64,000 bases of DNA from Candidatus Brocadia sp. (lineage in GTDB: Bacteria; Planctomycetota; Brocadiia; Brocadiales; Brocadiaceae): positions 1-64,000 of the forward strand of contig SOEU01000014.1 of assembly GCA_021646415.1 (NCBI GenBank), written 5' to 3'. The notes beneath the pieces are model-generated. The model saw only the letters and a list, made by a program, of their open reading frames with translations. It was not told where the DNA came from and made no database searches. Position 1 is the stretch's first letter, and every line of letters starts with the position of its first letter. Shown here piece after piece: positions 9,551 to 18,102 of this stretch. The position numbers and the translations under genes were made by a program.

Positions 9551-9662
9551 TCACGATAAGGGCAAACCCTGAGTGATCAGGGGCGCAAAGTAAAGGGTCT
9601 TTAACATACAAGGATGTGGTTAAAGGGACACCTTGCCAGGAAAAAAGACAGCCTTACTGCCG
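9551..9662 (+). ncRNA. GEMM-I (cyclic dinucleotide) riboswitch 1
   Basis: Conserved GEMM-I core elements occur in order: AAGGGCAAACC, hairpin CCCTGA-GTGA-TCAGGG with a GNRA loop, CGCAAAG, GGGTCT and AGACAGCC with the variable stem between. The 3' part merges into a strong terminator (9651-9706), which suggests attenuation controlled by ligand. It controls the sigma-54 activator gene at 9837. The class binds c-di-GMP, and some members bind 3',3'-cGAMP. The G at the position I align with G20 favours c-di-GMP, tentatively. Confidence 0.85.
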
Positions 9663-9706
9663 AAGATGTTTCAATGGACATCTTTGCAGTAAGGCTTTTT
9701 TATTTT
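9651..9706 (+). terminator. Intrinsic terminator of riboswitch 1
   Basis: GCCTTACTGC (9651-9660) and AAGATGT pair with ACATCTT and GCAGTAAGGC (9686-9695), followed by a T-rich run. The 5' arm overlaps the 3' end of the aptamer. Confidence 0.9.
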
Positions 9707-9836
9707 TAAGGAGATAAAAAATGGGAAAAATGACCGAAGAATAGGCGAAACTTCATTTTGATATTCAGAAAAATGCTTCAAGAGTCTGATTCTCTTAAAA
9801 TATGATTATCATATCGATATTAAGGAAACGTGATCT

Positions 9837-11219
9837 ATGAAAAAACCAAAAATCCTGGTCTTGGAAAGAAATGATGTCTTGAACAAAAACTTGAAAAAGC
9901 TGTTGCTTGGCAACGGATGTGAGGTCATCGAAACGTCAGACAAAGGAGATGCCTTCCGATCCTTTCAAAGAAATAGCCCGGATCTCGTCATTGTGGGGTC
10001 TTCTCTGGACGATAGCCGGGATGGATTGGATGTGGCACAACAAATCCGACATTCGGGCAGTAATATCCCACTTATCATGATTGCAGCACACAGTTCTGAA
10101 GATCAGGCCATCGCAGCACTCAAGACAGGAATCAACGATTATTTTAAACAACCCTTTTCTTTTGAGGAACTAACGGTGAGTGTCAACCGATGCCTCTCTG
10201 GCTTCTTTCTTCGGGAGTCATCTGGAGAGTATGGAGTAACATCACCTTGCCTCATTGATAGCCAAAAGATGATAGGTGAGAATGTGCAGATGCGGGAGAT
10301 AAAGACATACATCGGGAAGGCTGCCTCGACCGATAGCAACGTCCTTATTACCGGAGAGACGGGCACAGGCAAGGAGTTAGCGGCTGAACTGATCCACAGG
10401 AATAGCCCGAGGAGTAAAAAGCCTTTTGTCTGTATTAACTGTACTGCCATACCTGACAGCCTTTTAGAAAGTGAGCTGTTTGGTTATGAAAGAGGAGCCT
10501 TCACGGGGGCGGACTCCTTAAAGGAGGGCAAGCTGAAACATGCCGAGGGAGGTACCGTTTTTTTCGATGAGATTGGTGATATGAGTCTATACCACCAGGC
10601 AAAGATCCTGAGAGCCATCGAAAGCAAGGAGGTCCAGCGCGTGGGGGGTAAGGGAAGTATCCCGCTGGATATCAGGATCATCGCTGCTACCAATCAGGAC
10701 CTGGATCAATTGGTGGAGGAAGATAAGTTTAGAAAAGATCTTTACTTTCGGCTCAATGTGGCCAGAATCCACCTGCCTCCGTTAAGAGATCGGAAGGAGG
10801 ACATTCCTTTCTTGCTCGGTTTTTACATCAGGGAATTAAACCGTAGGTTCGGACGGGAGGTTGAATGCCTCGCAAAAGATGCCCTGGAATATTTGCTCTG
10901 CTATGATTGGCCAGGTAACGTTCGGGAACTGAAGAACCTTTTAGAGGCTACTTATGTCAACCTCTCGTCACGGCGGATATCTCTTTCGGATCTGCCTGAG
11001 CAGTTCCGCAGAAGAATCGGGGAAACTGGAGGTCTTCCCCGGAGCGAGCTGGACCTTTTACTTTCCACTCTCATGTCCACCAATTGGAATAAGAGCAAGG
11101 CAGCCCAAAAACTCCACTGGTCAAGGATGACCCTCTACCGGAAGATGGCAAAGTACCATATCATGAAAGAGAATACACGAAAAACCACCGGTGAGATTTG
11201 TATAAAGGATAAATGTTAA
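9837..11219 (+). CDS. NtrC-family sigma-54 activator with degenerate receiver
   Basis: A 460-residue enhancer-binding protein. Residues 1-125 form a receiver-like domain, but the phosphoacceptor site reads VIVG (Gly54 instead of Asp), the N-terminal acidic pair is altered, and the conserved Ser/Thr is Ala; Lys near 104 remains. The AAA+ domain has Walker A GETGTGKE (about 174-181), the sigma-54 loop GAFTGA (221-226) and Walker B TVFFDE. The C-terminal Fis-type helix-turn-helix (NWNKSKAAQKLHWSRMTLYR) binds DNA. It should open sigma-54 promoters without phosphorylation. It lies behind riboswitch 1 and its own regulon-type promoter, so autoregulation is likely. Confidence 0.92.
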   Translation: MKKPKILVLERNDVLNKNLKKLLLGNGCEVIETSDKGDAFRSFQRNSPDLVIVGSSLDDSRDGLDVAQQIRHSGSNIPLIMIAAHSSEDQAIAALKTGINDYFKQPFSFEELTVSVNRCLSGFFLRESSGEYGVTSPCLIDSQKMIGENVQMREIKTYIGKAASTDSNVLITGETGTGKELAAELIHRNSPRSKKPFVCINCTAIPDSLLESELFGYERGAFTGADSLKEGKLKHAEGGTVFFDEIGDMSLYHQAKILRAIESKEVQRVGGKGSIPLDIRIIAATNQDLDQLVEEDKFRKDLYFRLNVARIHLPPLRDRKEDIPFLLGFYIRELNRRFGREVECLAKDALEYLLCYDWPGNVRELKNLLEATYVNLSSRRISLSDLPEQFRRRIGETGGLPRSELDLLLSTLMSTNWNKSKAAQKLHWSRMTLYRKMAKYHIMKENTRKTTGEICIKDKC

Positions 11220-11248
11220 TAACATGCAGTTGCTATAAAACGAGAAAA

Positions 11249-11299
11249 TGTAACATCTTCTTCATGGATGTTACAGAAAAGTTACATTATGGTGTTACA
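11249..11299 (+). promoter_or_regulatory. Distal TGTTACA half-site cluster, locus B
   Basis: TGTAACA at 11249-11255 and TGTTACA at 11269-11275 and 11293-11299, with GTTACA at 11281. The cluster lies about 243-293 bp before the locus B sigma-54 promoter. Confidence 0.6.
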
Positions 11300-11424
11300 G
11301 GATAAATACCTTTCGATTCTCGTATTTTCTCTGACAAATCCGTTGATTTTATCTGTTTTTTGACCTTTTGCCTTCCTTTTTTCTTCTTTTGAACTTGCCA
11401 TCCTTTTCTTTTCGGTTCAATCAA

Positions 11425-11445
11425 GTGTAACACTTTCTGCTACAC
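11425..11445 (+). promoter_or_regulatory. Proximal upstream activating palindrome, locus B
   Basis: GTGTAACA and TGCTACAC form an inverted repeat with one mismatch, centred about 107 bp before the -24 element. Confidence 0.65.
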
Positions 11446-11541
11446 TTCGTCCGTGAAAGTGAAGTGCAGAGAAGATCAACTCACGAGAAAAATCCCTTAA
11501 CTATCAGCGATTGGAGAAGAATAACCTCTGCGAGCTTGGGT

Positions 11542-11557
11542 TGGTATTGAACTTGCT
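11542..11557 (+). promoter_or_regulatory. Sigma-54 promoter, locus B (eCIS)
   Basis: TGGTATTGAACTTGCT has GG-N10-GC spacing and TTGCT at -12. It lies 107 bp before the DUF3467 start and is the likely main promoter for DUF3467, riboswitch 2 and the injection-system genes. Confidence 0.78.
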
Positions 11558-11648
11558 TGCCTTGATGTCAGGATGATTCACGTTGCAGCGATAGACTCAA
11601 GCTCTGTAGGGATGAATATAATAGAAAACTTTACTTACCGAGGTGTTA

Positions 11649-11909
11649 ATGAATTATGATTGTGAGAACTCCCAGAATGAAGATATGCCTGAAGGGCGAT
11701 ATGCTAACTACTTCAAAATCGGTCAAAATGCCTTTGAGTTTCTGATTGACTTCGGTCAGTTCTATCCGAACGATGGTAAAGAACACTTCCACAGCAGGAT
11801 CATTGTCAGTCCATTTTACGCGAATGTCTTTTTCAAGATCCTTCAGGAGTCCATCGATCAATATGTACAGACGTTTGGGCCTATCCCCGCGGACGGGGAA
11901 GATGAATAG
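11649..11909 (+). CDS. DUF3467 protein, copy B
   Basis: An 86-residue paralogue of the protein at 9088, with the same core (YANYFKIGQNAFEFLIDFG, then FHSRIIVSPFYANVFFKILQ). GAGG six bases before ATG 11649 supports this start; a GTG six bases earlier is possible. It is the first gene after the locus B sigma-54 promoter and is followed by riboswitch 2, so it would be made whatever the ligand state. Confidence 0.8.
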   Translation: MNYDCENSQNEDMPEGRYANYFKIGQNAFEFLIDFGQFYPNDGKEHFHSRIIVSPFYANVFFKILQESIDQYVQTFGPIPADGEDE

Positions 11910-11969
11910 AGGAGTCGGCATGGTATTGAAAACAGTATAGCAGAAGGAAGATAAATTAGAGTAGCACAC

Positions 11970-12076
11970 AAACATTACGATAAAGGCAAACCCTGAGCGA
12001 TCAGGGGACGCAAAGGAAAGGGTCTTGCTAGCCGTTTAAGCGGTTTAAACCGCTTATGAGACAGCCTTACTGCCGA
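11970..12076 (+). ncRNA. GEMM-I (cyclic dinucleotide) riboswitch 2, upstream of the eCIS genes
   Basis: Core elements: AAAGGCAAACC, hairpin CCCTGA-GCGA-TCAGGG with a GNRA loop, GGACGCAAAG, then GGGTCT and AGACAGCC enclosing a long arm with the palindrome AAGCGGTTTAAACCGCTT. The 3' end runs into the terminator at 12064. It sits between DUF3467 and the AAA+ ATPase gene, so it would gate expression of the injection-system genes. Confidence 0.88.
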
Positions 12077-12120
12077 AGAATTTTACAATGAATATCTTTG
12101 CAGTAAGGCTTTTTTATTTT
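12064..12120 (+). terminator. Intrinsic terminator of riboswitch 2
   Basis: GCCTTACTGC (12064-12073) pairs with GCAGTAAGGC (12100-12109), followed by a T-run to 12120. Confidence 0.88.
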
Positions 12121-12157
12121 AAGGCATGCTGCATTTTGTTTAGTTTGTGAAAAAGTC

Positions 12158-14437
12158 ATGTCAGAATTAACAGCTGATAGCCAAAGTGCGATTGACACCA
12201 AAGTTGCTTACGCCACAAGTTGGGATCATCTCTCGGATGAATTAAAGCGCCTGGACTTACTCATTCATTTACAGGTGATCAAACAACGGAACTCGCAACT
12301 AACGAACCCATTGGATCAATTCAAAGGGATGGTGCTCTCGGAACAAGAGATTGCCGTATTACTCGCAGGTGATGATAGCCAATTGGCAGTAAGGGGAAGG
12401 CATGGCTCACCCCTAAAGAGCGCCGACGATTCGGTGACACGATCGTTAGGGGATGCTTTATGCCAACTCGAATCCCAAATCGAGAAGCGGCGGGAAGCTA
12501 ACCTTAAAGAGGTAATTTATTTGTCGTTGCCACACCTCACACAACTTTTCCACCTTACCCCCTTTGAAGAGCAGTGCCTGCTCATTTGTCTGGCACCGGA
12601 AGTGGATCGCAAGTATGAGAAATTGTATGCCTACCTGCAAGATGATGTGACGCGCAAGAAACCGAGTGTTGATTTAATATTGAATCTGCTTTGCAATACG
12701 ATGCAAGAGAAACTGGCTGCAAGGTTGGCGTTTGATCCGCAATCGCCGCTGCTGAAATATCGGCTTCTGGAGATAACAAATAGTTTGCAGGAAGGCCCTG
12801 TGCCACTTCTTTCACGCCTTCTTAAGCTGGACGATCGAATCGTAAACTTCCTTCTCGGTTTCGGGCAGATAGATGCTCGACTTGGACACATAGCACGGCT
12901 GGTCTCTCCCCGGAATGCATTAGATCAGGCAGTTGTGTCAGAAGATATACTAAACCGGATGCGAGGTTTCGTTCGCTCACATTTCAGCGAAACGAGGTCG
13001 GCCAGACAAAACGTAGTATTCTACTTTTACGGACCCTATGGGTCTGGAAAACAGCCTTTAGCTGAAGTTGTCTGCCATGATCTCGGACTCCCTTTAATTA
13101 TTGCTGACGCAGAGAAGATACTTGGCTGGCAGTTGCCTTTTGATGAGACGATGTGGTTGCTTGGTCGGGAGGCAGTGCTTCAACCAGCAATACTGTACCT
13201 GGAAAATTTTGAACATTTGCTTACCGATGATAGTAAATATCAGTCGCAGGTGAAGTTATTGCTTGAAGTAACCCAAACGTTTTCTCGATTAACATTTCTC
13301 GCCGGAAGCCGATCATGGAAACCACAAGGTCTTTTGAGCAAACATACCTTAAGTGAGCCTGACGAACCTCTTTTTATCGACATAGAATTACCGATTCCCA
13401 ATTATGAAGGCAGGAAACACGTTTGGGAGAATAGCTTAAATGGGCATTACCAGCTTGCCAGCGATGTGGATATAGGCGCATTGGCCGGCAAGTTTCGGTT
13501 CACTCCGGGTCAGATTCAAGACGCCCTGGTTACAGCACAAAATCTGACGTGCTGGCGCTCACCCGAGGATAGGCAAATTACAATGACAGATCTTTACGCT
13601 GCCTGCCGTGCTCAATCGAATCAGAAACTGAGTACCCTGGCGCGAAAGATTGAGCCCAGGTACACCTGGGATGACATCGTGCTGCCGTCTGACCAACTGG
13701 CCCAGCTCAGGGAAATTTGTAATCAGGCTACTTATCGTCACATTGTTTATGGTGAGTGGGGTTTTGATCGCAAACTTTCTCTCGGCAAAGGATTAAATGC
13801 GCTCTTTAGCGGGCCTTCCGGTACAGGTAAAACTATGGCAGCCGGGATTATTGCTCACGAACTTGGACTCGATCTTTACAAAATCGATCTCTCTCAAGTG
13901 GTCAGCAAATACATTGGCGAGACCGAAAAGAACCTGGATAAAATCTTTACCGAGGCACAAACCAGCAATGCCATCCTCTTTTTCGACGAGGCCGATGCGC
14001 TCTTTGGCAAACGCTCCGAGGTCAAGGATGCCCACGATCGCTATGCCAATATCGAGATCGGTTATCTTTTACAGAAGATGGAGGAATACGATGGGATTGC
14101 TATTCTGGCAACAAACCTCCGGCAGAATATGGATGAGGCGTTTGTGAGACGTATACAGATTATCGTCGAATTCCCGTTCCCGGATGAGGAACATCGGGGG
14201 CGCATCTGGAAAGTTGTCTTCCCGGGCGAAGCCCCACTTGGTAATGATATAGACTTTAGTGTTCTCGCCCGCGAGATCAAGTTGCCTGGAGGGAACATTA
14301 AGAACATTGCGCTTGCAGCGGCATTCTTTGCCGCAGAAGATGGTGGTGTTATTCGGATGCCATACCTCGTGCAAGCGGCGAGACGTGAATATCAGAAATT
14401 GGGGCGGATATGGAACGAGGCTGGCTGGAGCATATAA
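12158..14437 (+). CDS. eCIS AAA+ ATPase (Afp15/Pvc15-like)
   Basis: A 759-residue protein with two AAA regions. The N-terminal one has an unusual Walker A (GPYGSGKQ, about residue 295) and looks degenerate. The C-terminal one is complete: Walker A GPSGTGKT (about 552-559), Walker B ILFFDEADALFGKR, and the sensor region ILATNLRQNMDEAF. ATPases of this type accompany nearly all eCIS loci and are linked to assembly or cargo loading. Here it comes first, directly behind riboswitch 2, whereas in Afp and PVC it is near the 3' end. No clear ribosome site precedes the ATG. Confidence 0.9.
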   Translation: MSELTADSQSAIDTKVAYATSWDHLSDELKRLDLLIHLQVIKQRNSQLTNPLDQFKGMVLSEQEIAVLLAGDDSQLAVRGRHGSPLKSADDSVTRSLGDALCQLESQIEKRREANLKEVIYLSLPHLTQLFHLTPFEEQCLLICLAPEVDRKYEKLYAYLQDDVTRKKPSVDLILNLLCNTMQEKLAARLAFDPQSPLLKYRLLEITNSLQEGPVPLLSRLLKLDDRIVNFLLGFGQIDARLGHIARLVSPRNALDQAVVSEDILNRMRGFVRSHFSETRSARQNVVFYFYGPYGSGKQPLAEVVCHDLGLPLIIADAEKILGWQLPFDETMWLLGREAVLQPAILYLENFEHLLTDDSKYQSQVKLLLEVTQTFSRLTFLAGSRSWKPQGLLSKHTLSEPDEPLFIDIELPIPNYEGRKHVWENSLNGHYQLASDVDIGALAGKFRFTPGQIQDALVTAQNLTCWRSPEDRQITMTDLYAACRAQSNQKLSTLARKIEPRYTWDDIVLPSDQLAQLREICNQATYRHIVYGEWGFDRKLSLGKGLNALFSGPSGTGKTMAAGIIAHELGLDLYKIDLSQVVSKYIGETEKNLDKIFTEAQTSNAILFFDEADALFGKRSEVKDAHDRYANIEIGYLLQKMEEYDGIAILATNLRQNMDEAFVRRIQIIVEFPFPDEEHRGRIWKVVFPGEAPLGNDIDFSVLAREIKLPGGNIKNIALAAAFFAAEDGGVIRMPYLVQAARREYQKLGRIWNEAGWSI

Positions 14438-14455
14438 GAAACGGAGCTAAGAATA

Positions 14456-14671
14456 ATGGAAGAATCGGGATTGTTGGGAACCGAAGGTATTACAGATTGC
14501 AATTTGTCAACAGGTGTGGCGGAATACAAAATATTCAACAAAGAGTGCACTAAGCCTTGCACCATAGAACATGAAGAAGTTCACAAGGCCGCGACACGAC
14601 TGAATGTTGCAAAAAGGCGAGCAGGTGCTGAAATAAATTCAGCACGACAAATTTGCCCAGTGCTGATTTAA
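14456..14671 (+). CDS. Small HExxH protein, unknown
   Basis: A 71-residue protein with ribosome site CGGAG. It carries CTKPCTIEHEEVH, that is, a HExxH zinc-protease-type motif (His about 39 and 43) after a Cys pair. This resembles the zinc-site fragment found at the end of some DUF4157-type or Rhs-type toxins. It is very short for an active protease, so it may be a remnant or a minimal domain. It lies between ATPase and cap genes. Confidence 0.55.
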   Translation: MEESGLLGTEGITDCNLSTGVAEYKIFNKECTKPCTIEHEEVHKAATRLNVAKRRAGAEINSARQICPVLI

Positions 14672-14733
14672 TCGTTCTCGATTGAACCGAAACGTTTGGT
14701 ATTTCTCTACGTCTGGCTATCGTTCAAGTGTAT

Positions 14734-14756
14734 GGTTCAATCTATAAGATTGAACC
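14734..14756. repeat. Inverted repeat before the cap gene
   Basis: GGTTCAATC and GATTGAACC pair around TATAA. No T-tract follows. It may be a hairpin in the operon mRNA. Confidence 0.55.
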
Positions 14757-14801
14757 AGCCGGGGCATTGACTGTTGAGAAGAAGGAGAGCAAATAATAAC
14801 C

Positions 14802-15395
14802 ATGAGCGAATACACAGCAATTGCCGATGTGGGGGAGACATTGATCAGACTCTTGAGGGATAACATGAGTGATCTGATCCCACCTGACTCTATAGTCTTG
14901 CTCTCTCCTGCTGATGTGGAAGGTCAAAATATTCGGCTGACCCTTTTTTTATATAGCGTGGTGGAGAATCCGCATTTGAAAAATCAGGAGATGCATGAAA
15001 TAAGCCCGACACAACTTCGGTATCCACCCCTCACACTAGACCTCCAGTATCTGCTGACGACGTATGCTTCAACCGTGATTCCGGACAGGACAGAGCGTAC
15101 GCTTGAAGAACATAGGATATTGGGCAGGGCAATGCGCATTTTTTATGATAATGCCATTTTGAGCGGCTCAGTTCTTCAGGGAGGTCTGGCTGGAACAGAT
15201 GAGGAACTACGAATTACATTAAATCCTGTGTCGCTTGAAGACTTGACCAAACTCTGGACTGCTTTTCCGAATAGATCTTACAGGGCTTCAGTTGGTTACT
15301 TAGTCACACCGGTAAGAATAGACTCAATACGCGAGATGGGAATGCAGAGAGTAATCTCTAAAGAAATGAACCACGCTTATATGATACCTAAGTAA
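14802..15395 (+). CDS. eCIS sheath terminator/cap protein (DUF4255, Pvc16-like)
   Basis: A 197-residue protein matching the DUF4255/Pvc16 N-terminal family. It has an N-terminal helix (IADVGETLIRLLRDN), then LTLFLYSVVENPHLKN and YPPLTLDLQYLLTTYA, which are signature segments. This protein caps the distal end of tube and sheath and sets the end of polymerisation. GGAG precedes the ATG. Confidence 0.88.
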   Translation: MSEYTAIADVGETLIRLLRDNMSDLIPPDSIVLLSPADVEGQNIRLTLFLYSVVENPHLKNQEMHEISPTQLRYPPLTLDLQYLLTTYASTVIPDRTERTLEEHRILGRAMRIFYDNAILSGSVLQGGLAGTDEELRITLNPVSLEDLTKLWTAFPNRSYRASVGYLVTPVRIDSIREMGMQRVISKEMNHAYMIPK

Positions 15396-15408
15396 GAGAG
15401 GAGATAAA

Positions 15409-15993
15409 ATGGCTTTTACTGTTCCTTATGTAACCAATAAATTTACCGCTTATCCTGGGGATGTTATATCTACGAATCTTTCTCTGGCAGTCAGGCTGAC
15501 TGATGATTATACAGAGAAAGAAGCTATCGGCTATATCAAGGTGACTTTAGAAGAAGGAGACGTAAAGGCCGTTAGGAACTTGAGCGGATATTATCTATTT
15601 AACGATTTGGCTGCAGGAAATTATACAGTTAGCGTTGAGTCAGATGTATATTTTGCAGAAGAAAAGGTGGTAAGTGTGCCGCTTCCTGATACCAGGAATC
15701 CTGTTGTTGAAATTATCCTTAAGCCCGTACCACCCTATCCTTTTCCCAGTAATGCAACCCTTGTCAGGGGATTGGTCTCAAACGCAAATCCAGTTGTTAA
15801 TGCGGATGTAAAGGTATTGGGCAAGACTATAGAAACCAAAACAGATGAAAGGGGGGAATTTGTCCTTTATTTTAAAGGAATTAAAAAGGAGAACATTACC
15901 ATCGAGATTAACAAAGACGGAAATACTAAGTCTATTAATACAACCATAGAGGAAGGTAAGACAATATTCACGGGGATTATTACCTTCCCGTAA
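15409..15993 (+). CDS. eCIS-associated carboxypeptidase-regulatory-like protein
   Basis: A 194-residue, all-beta protein. The last 75 residues form a carboxypeptidase regulatory-like (Ig-type) fold (ATLVRGLVSNANPVVNADV, TKTDERGEFVLYF). The first half is also beta-rich (YIKVTLEEGD, LSGYYLFNDLAAGNYTV). Genes of this kind often lie between the cap and sheath genes in eCIS loci. No signal peptide is present, which fits an internal particle component. The exact role is unknown. Confidence 0.65.
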   Translation: MAFTVPYVTNKFTAYPGDVISTNLSLAVRLTDDYTEKEAIGYIKVTLEEGDVKAVRNLSGYYLFNDLAAGNYTVSVESDVYFAEEKVVSVPLPDTRNPVVEIILKPVPPYPFPSNATLVRGLVSNANPVVNADVKVLGKTIETKTDERGEFVLYFKGIKKENITIEINKDGNTKSINTTIEEGKTIFTGIITFP

Positions 15994-16023
15994 AATCTAA
16001 ATTTTTGGAAAGGAGGAACTATC

Positions 16024-17214
16024 ATGCCAGAGTATTTATCGCCAGGTGTCTATGTAGAGGAGATTGAAATCGGCGCAAAGCCGATAGAGGGGGTTAGCAC
16101 GAGTACGGTGGGGTTTGTGGGTATGACAGAGCATGTAGTTGATGGTAGTTTTGACAATGATAGTCTGCTTGATAAACCGACTCTTGTAACAAGTTGGGGC
16201 CAATTTGTGAAAAGCTTTGGAAGATATAATGCGACCAACTCACCTTTCCTGCCCCCAGCTGTATATGGTTTTTTTGCTAACGGGGGAAGCCGTTGTTATG
16301 TTGTACGGGTAAAAGATGGCGTGCAAGATGGCGACTATGTTGGAACCGATGGTGGTCCTGGAAATAGAACAGGGTTGCAAGCTTTTAATGAAGTTGATGA
16401 GATAAACATTGTTTGCATTCCTGGCATTACCTCGCAAACTGTTCAAACTGCCATGATTAGTCATTGCGAAAATATGAAAGACCGCTTTTGCGTCCTTGAC
16501 CCAGTGAAAGACGCTGATATGGACGCAATACAGGATCAAAAAGATGAGGTGGTTTCTGATAAAGGATACGCAGCCTTATATTATCCATGGATAAAAGTTC
16601 CCATAGAGACCATAGAGGATAATAAATTAAAACTCGTTCAGGATTTCATTCCTCCAAGTGGTTATATCGCCGGCATATACGCACGTAGTGATATAGAAAG
16701 AGGGGTGCATAAAGCTCCTGCTAATGAAATTATACGAGGTGCTCTGGAAATAAAACTGGCTATTACCAAAGGTGAGCAAGATATCTTGAATCCACTGGGT
16801 ATAAACTGCATCCGGTCTTTCCCCGGCCGTGGCATTCGTGTTTGGGGTGCAAGGACGCTTTCCAGTGATACCTTGTGGAAGTATGTAAATGTCCGCCGCC
16901 TATTTATTTACCTTGAAGAATCCATAGAAGAAGGAACACAATGGGTTGTCTTTGAACCCAACAATGAAAAGCTCTGGGGCAGGGTTAAAGCGACTATCAC
17001 TGAATTCCTGACCAGGGTCTGGAGGGATGGCGCCCTTATGGGAACAAAGCCTGAGGAGGCGTTCTTTGTCAAATGTGACAGGACCACTATGACGCAGGAT
17101 GATATTGATAATGGACGGCTGATATGTATTATCGGCATTGCACCGGTAAAACCGGCAGAGTTTGTGATATTCCGCATCGCTCAGTTTCCGGGCGGATCAG
17201 AAGTGACCGAGTAA
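16024..17214 (+). CDS. eCIS contractile sheath protein (Afp2-4/Pvc2-4-like)
   Basis: A 396-residue tail sheath protein. It opens with YLSPGVYVEEIEIGAKPI, the classic sheath N-terminus, followed by GVSTSTVGFVG. The C-terminal handshake region is present (FIYLEESIEEGTQWVVFEPN). Sheath subunits contract to drive the inner tube. Only one sheath gene is visible, against three in Afp and PVC. Strong ribosome site AAAGGAGG. Confidence 0.95.
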   Translation: MPEYLSPGVYVEEIEIGAKPIEGVSTSTVGFVGMTEHVVDGSFDNDSLLDKPTLVTSWGQFVKSFGRYNATNSPFLPPAVYGFFANGGSRCYVVRVKDGVQDGDYVGTDGGPGNRTGLQAFNEVDEINIVCIPGITSQTVQTAMISHCENMKDRFCVLDPVKDADMDAIQDQKDEVVSDKGYAALYYPWIKVPIETIEDNKLKLVQDFIPPSGYIAGIYARSDIERGVHKAPANEIIRGALEIKLAITKGEQDILNPLGINCIRSFPGRGIRVWGARTLSSDTLWKYVNVRRLFIYLEESIEEGTQWVVFEPNNEKLWGRVKATITEFLTRVWRDGALMGTKPEEAFFVKCDRTTMTQDDIDNGRLICIIGIAPVKPAEFVIFRIAQFPGGSEVTE

Positions 17215-17283
17215 CTGTCAATGCAATAAGCATAAGTAAGATGATAAATCATAAAAATATTAATAATAAAAAGGAGGTTAAAT

Positions 17284-17718
17284 ATGCCAAGACAAGACCC
17301 ATACAGACAATTTAGATTCCGTGTTGAGATCGATGGAATCAGCCAGGCTGGGTTCAGCGAGTGTAGCTTTGCAGATACCACCACCGACCCTGTCGAGTAC
17401 AGAGAGGGGGATGAACCGACAAGGTTTCGTAAACTATCAGGATTGACCAAATATGGGAATATCACCCTGAAATGGGGTATTACGGATTCTATGGATCTCT
17501 ACAACTGGAGACGACAGATTATAGATACTGGTGCAGAAGGGGCAAGGAAGAACGTCTCTATTATCCTGATTGACGAAGCAGGCGCCGATAAGGCCCGTTG
17601 GGATATTGAAAGGGCATGGCCCAGCAAATACGACCCCCCGGATTTCAGCGCCAAGGGGAACGAGGTTGCCATTGAGACACTGGAAATCGTTCACGAAGGC
17701 TTTAAACGAGTCAAGTAA
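17284..17718 (+). CDS. eCIS inner tube protein 1 (Afp1/5-like)
   Basis: A 144-residue phage tail tube protein of the T4-gp19-like family: RFRVEIDGISQAGFSECSF, then GLTKYGNITLKWGITDSMD, ending VAIETLEIVHEGFKRV. It builds the inner tube with the second tube protein at 18453. Ribosome site AAAGGAGG. Confidence 0.93.
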   Translation: MPRQDPYRQFRFRVEIDGISQAGFSECSFADTTTDPVEYREGDEPTRFRKLSGLTKYGNITLKWGITDSMDLYNWRRQIIDTGAEGARKNVSIILIDEAGADKARWDIERAWPSKYDPPDFSAKGNEVAIETLEIVHEGFKRVK

Positions 17719-17736
17719 AAGAGTTAAGGAGGTTTT

Positions 17737-18102
17737 ATGGCTTTTCAAACAGAGTATGAGTTTACCTTACCGAAAGGGTATGTGGATGAAGAAGGCAATC
17801 TCAATAAAAAGGGCGTCATGCGCCTTGCCACGGCGGCTGATGAGATTTTGCCCATGAAGGACCCAAGGGTGCAATCAAATCCTGCTTACCTCACCGTGAT
17901 TCTGCTTTCAAGGGTCATTACCAGGTTAGGAAGCTTGCAGACCATTAATACAAAGACAATCGAGAGTCTCTTTGCCTCTGATCTCTCATACCTGCAGGAG
18001 TTCTACAGAAGGATCAATGAAAATGGCACAAATAAAACAAAGGCTACATGTCCCAAATGCGAACATCAGTTTGAGTTTGAGGGTGAGCCTCTGGGGGAAT
18101 AA
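17737..18102 (+). CDS. eCIS small tail protein (assembly chaperone-like)
   Basis: A 121-residue, mostly helical protein that reads like phage tail assembly proteins placed between tube and hub genes (LPKGYVDEEGNL, AYLTVILLSRVITRLG). It ends with a Cys pair (CPKCEHQFEF) resembling half a zinc ribbon. The stop overlaps the non-AUG start proposed for the next gene. It may act during tube assembly, by position only. Confidence 0.7.
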   Translation: MAFQTEYEFTLPKGYVDEEGNLNKKGVMRLATAADEILPMKDPRVQSNPAYLTVILLSRVITRLGSLQTINTKTIESLFASDLSYLQEFYRRINENGTNKTKATCPKCEHQFEFEGEPLGE

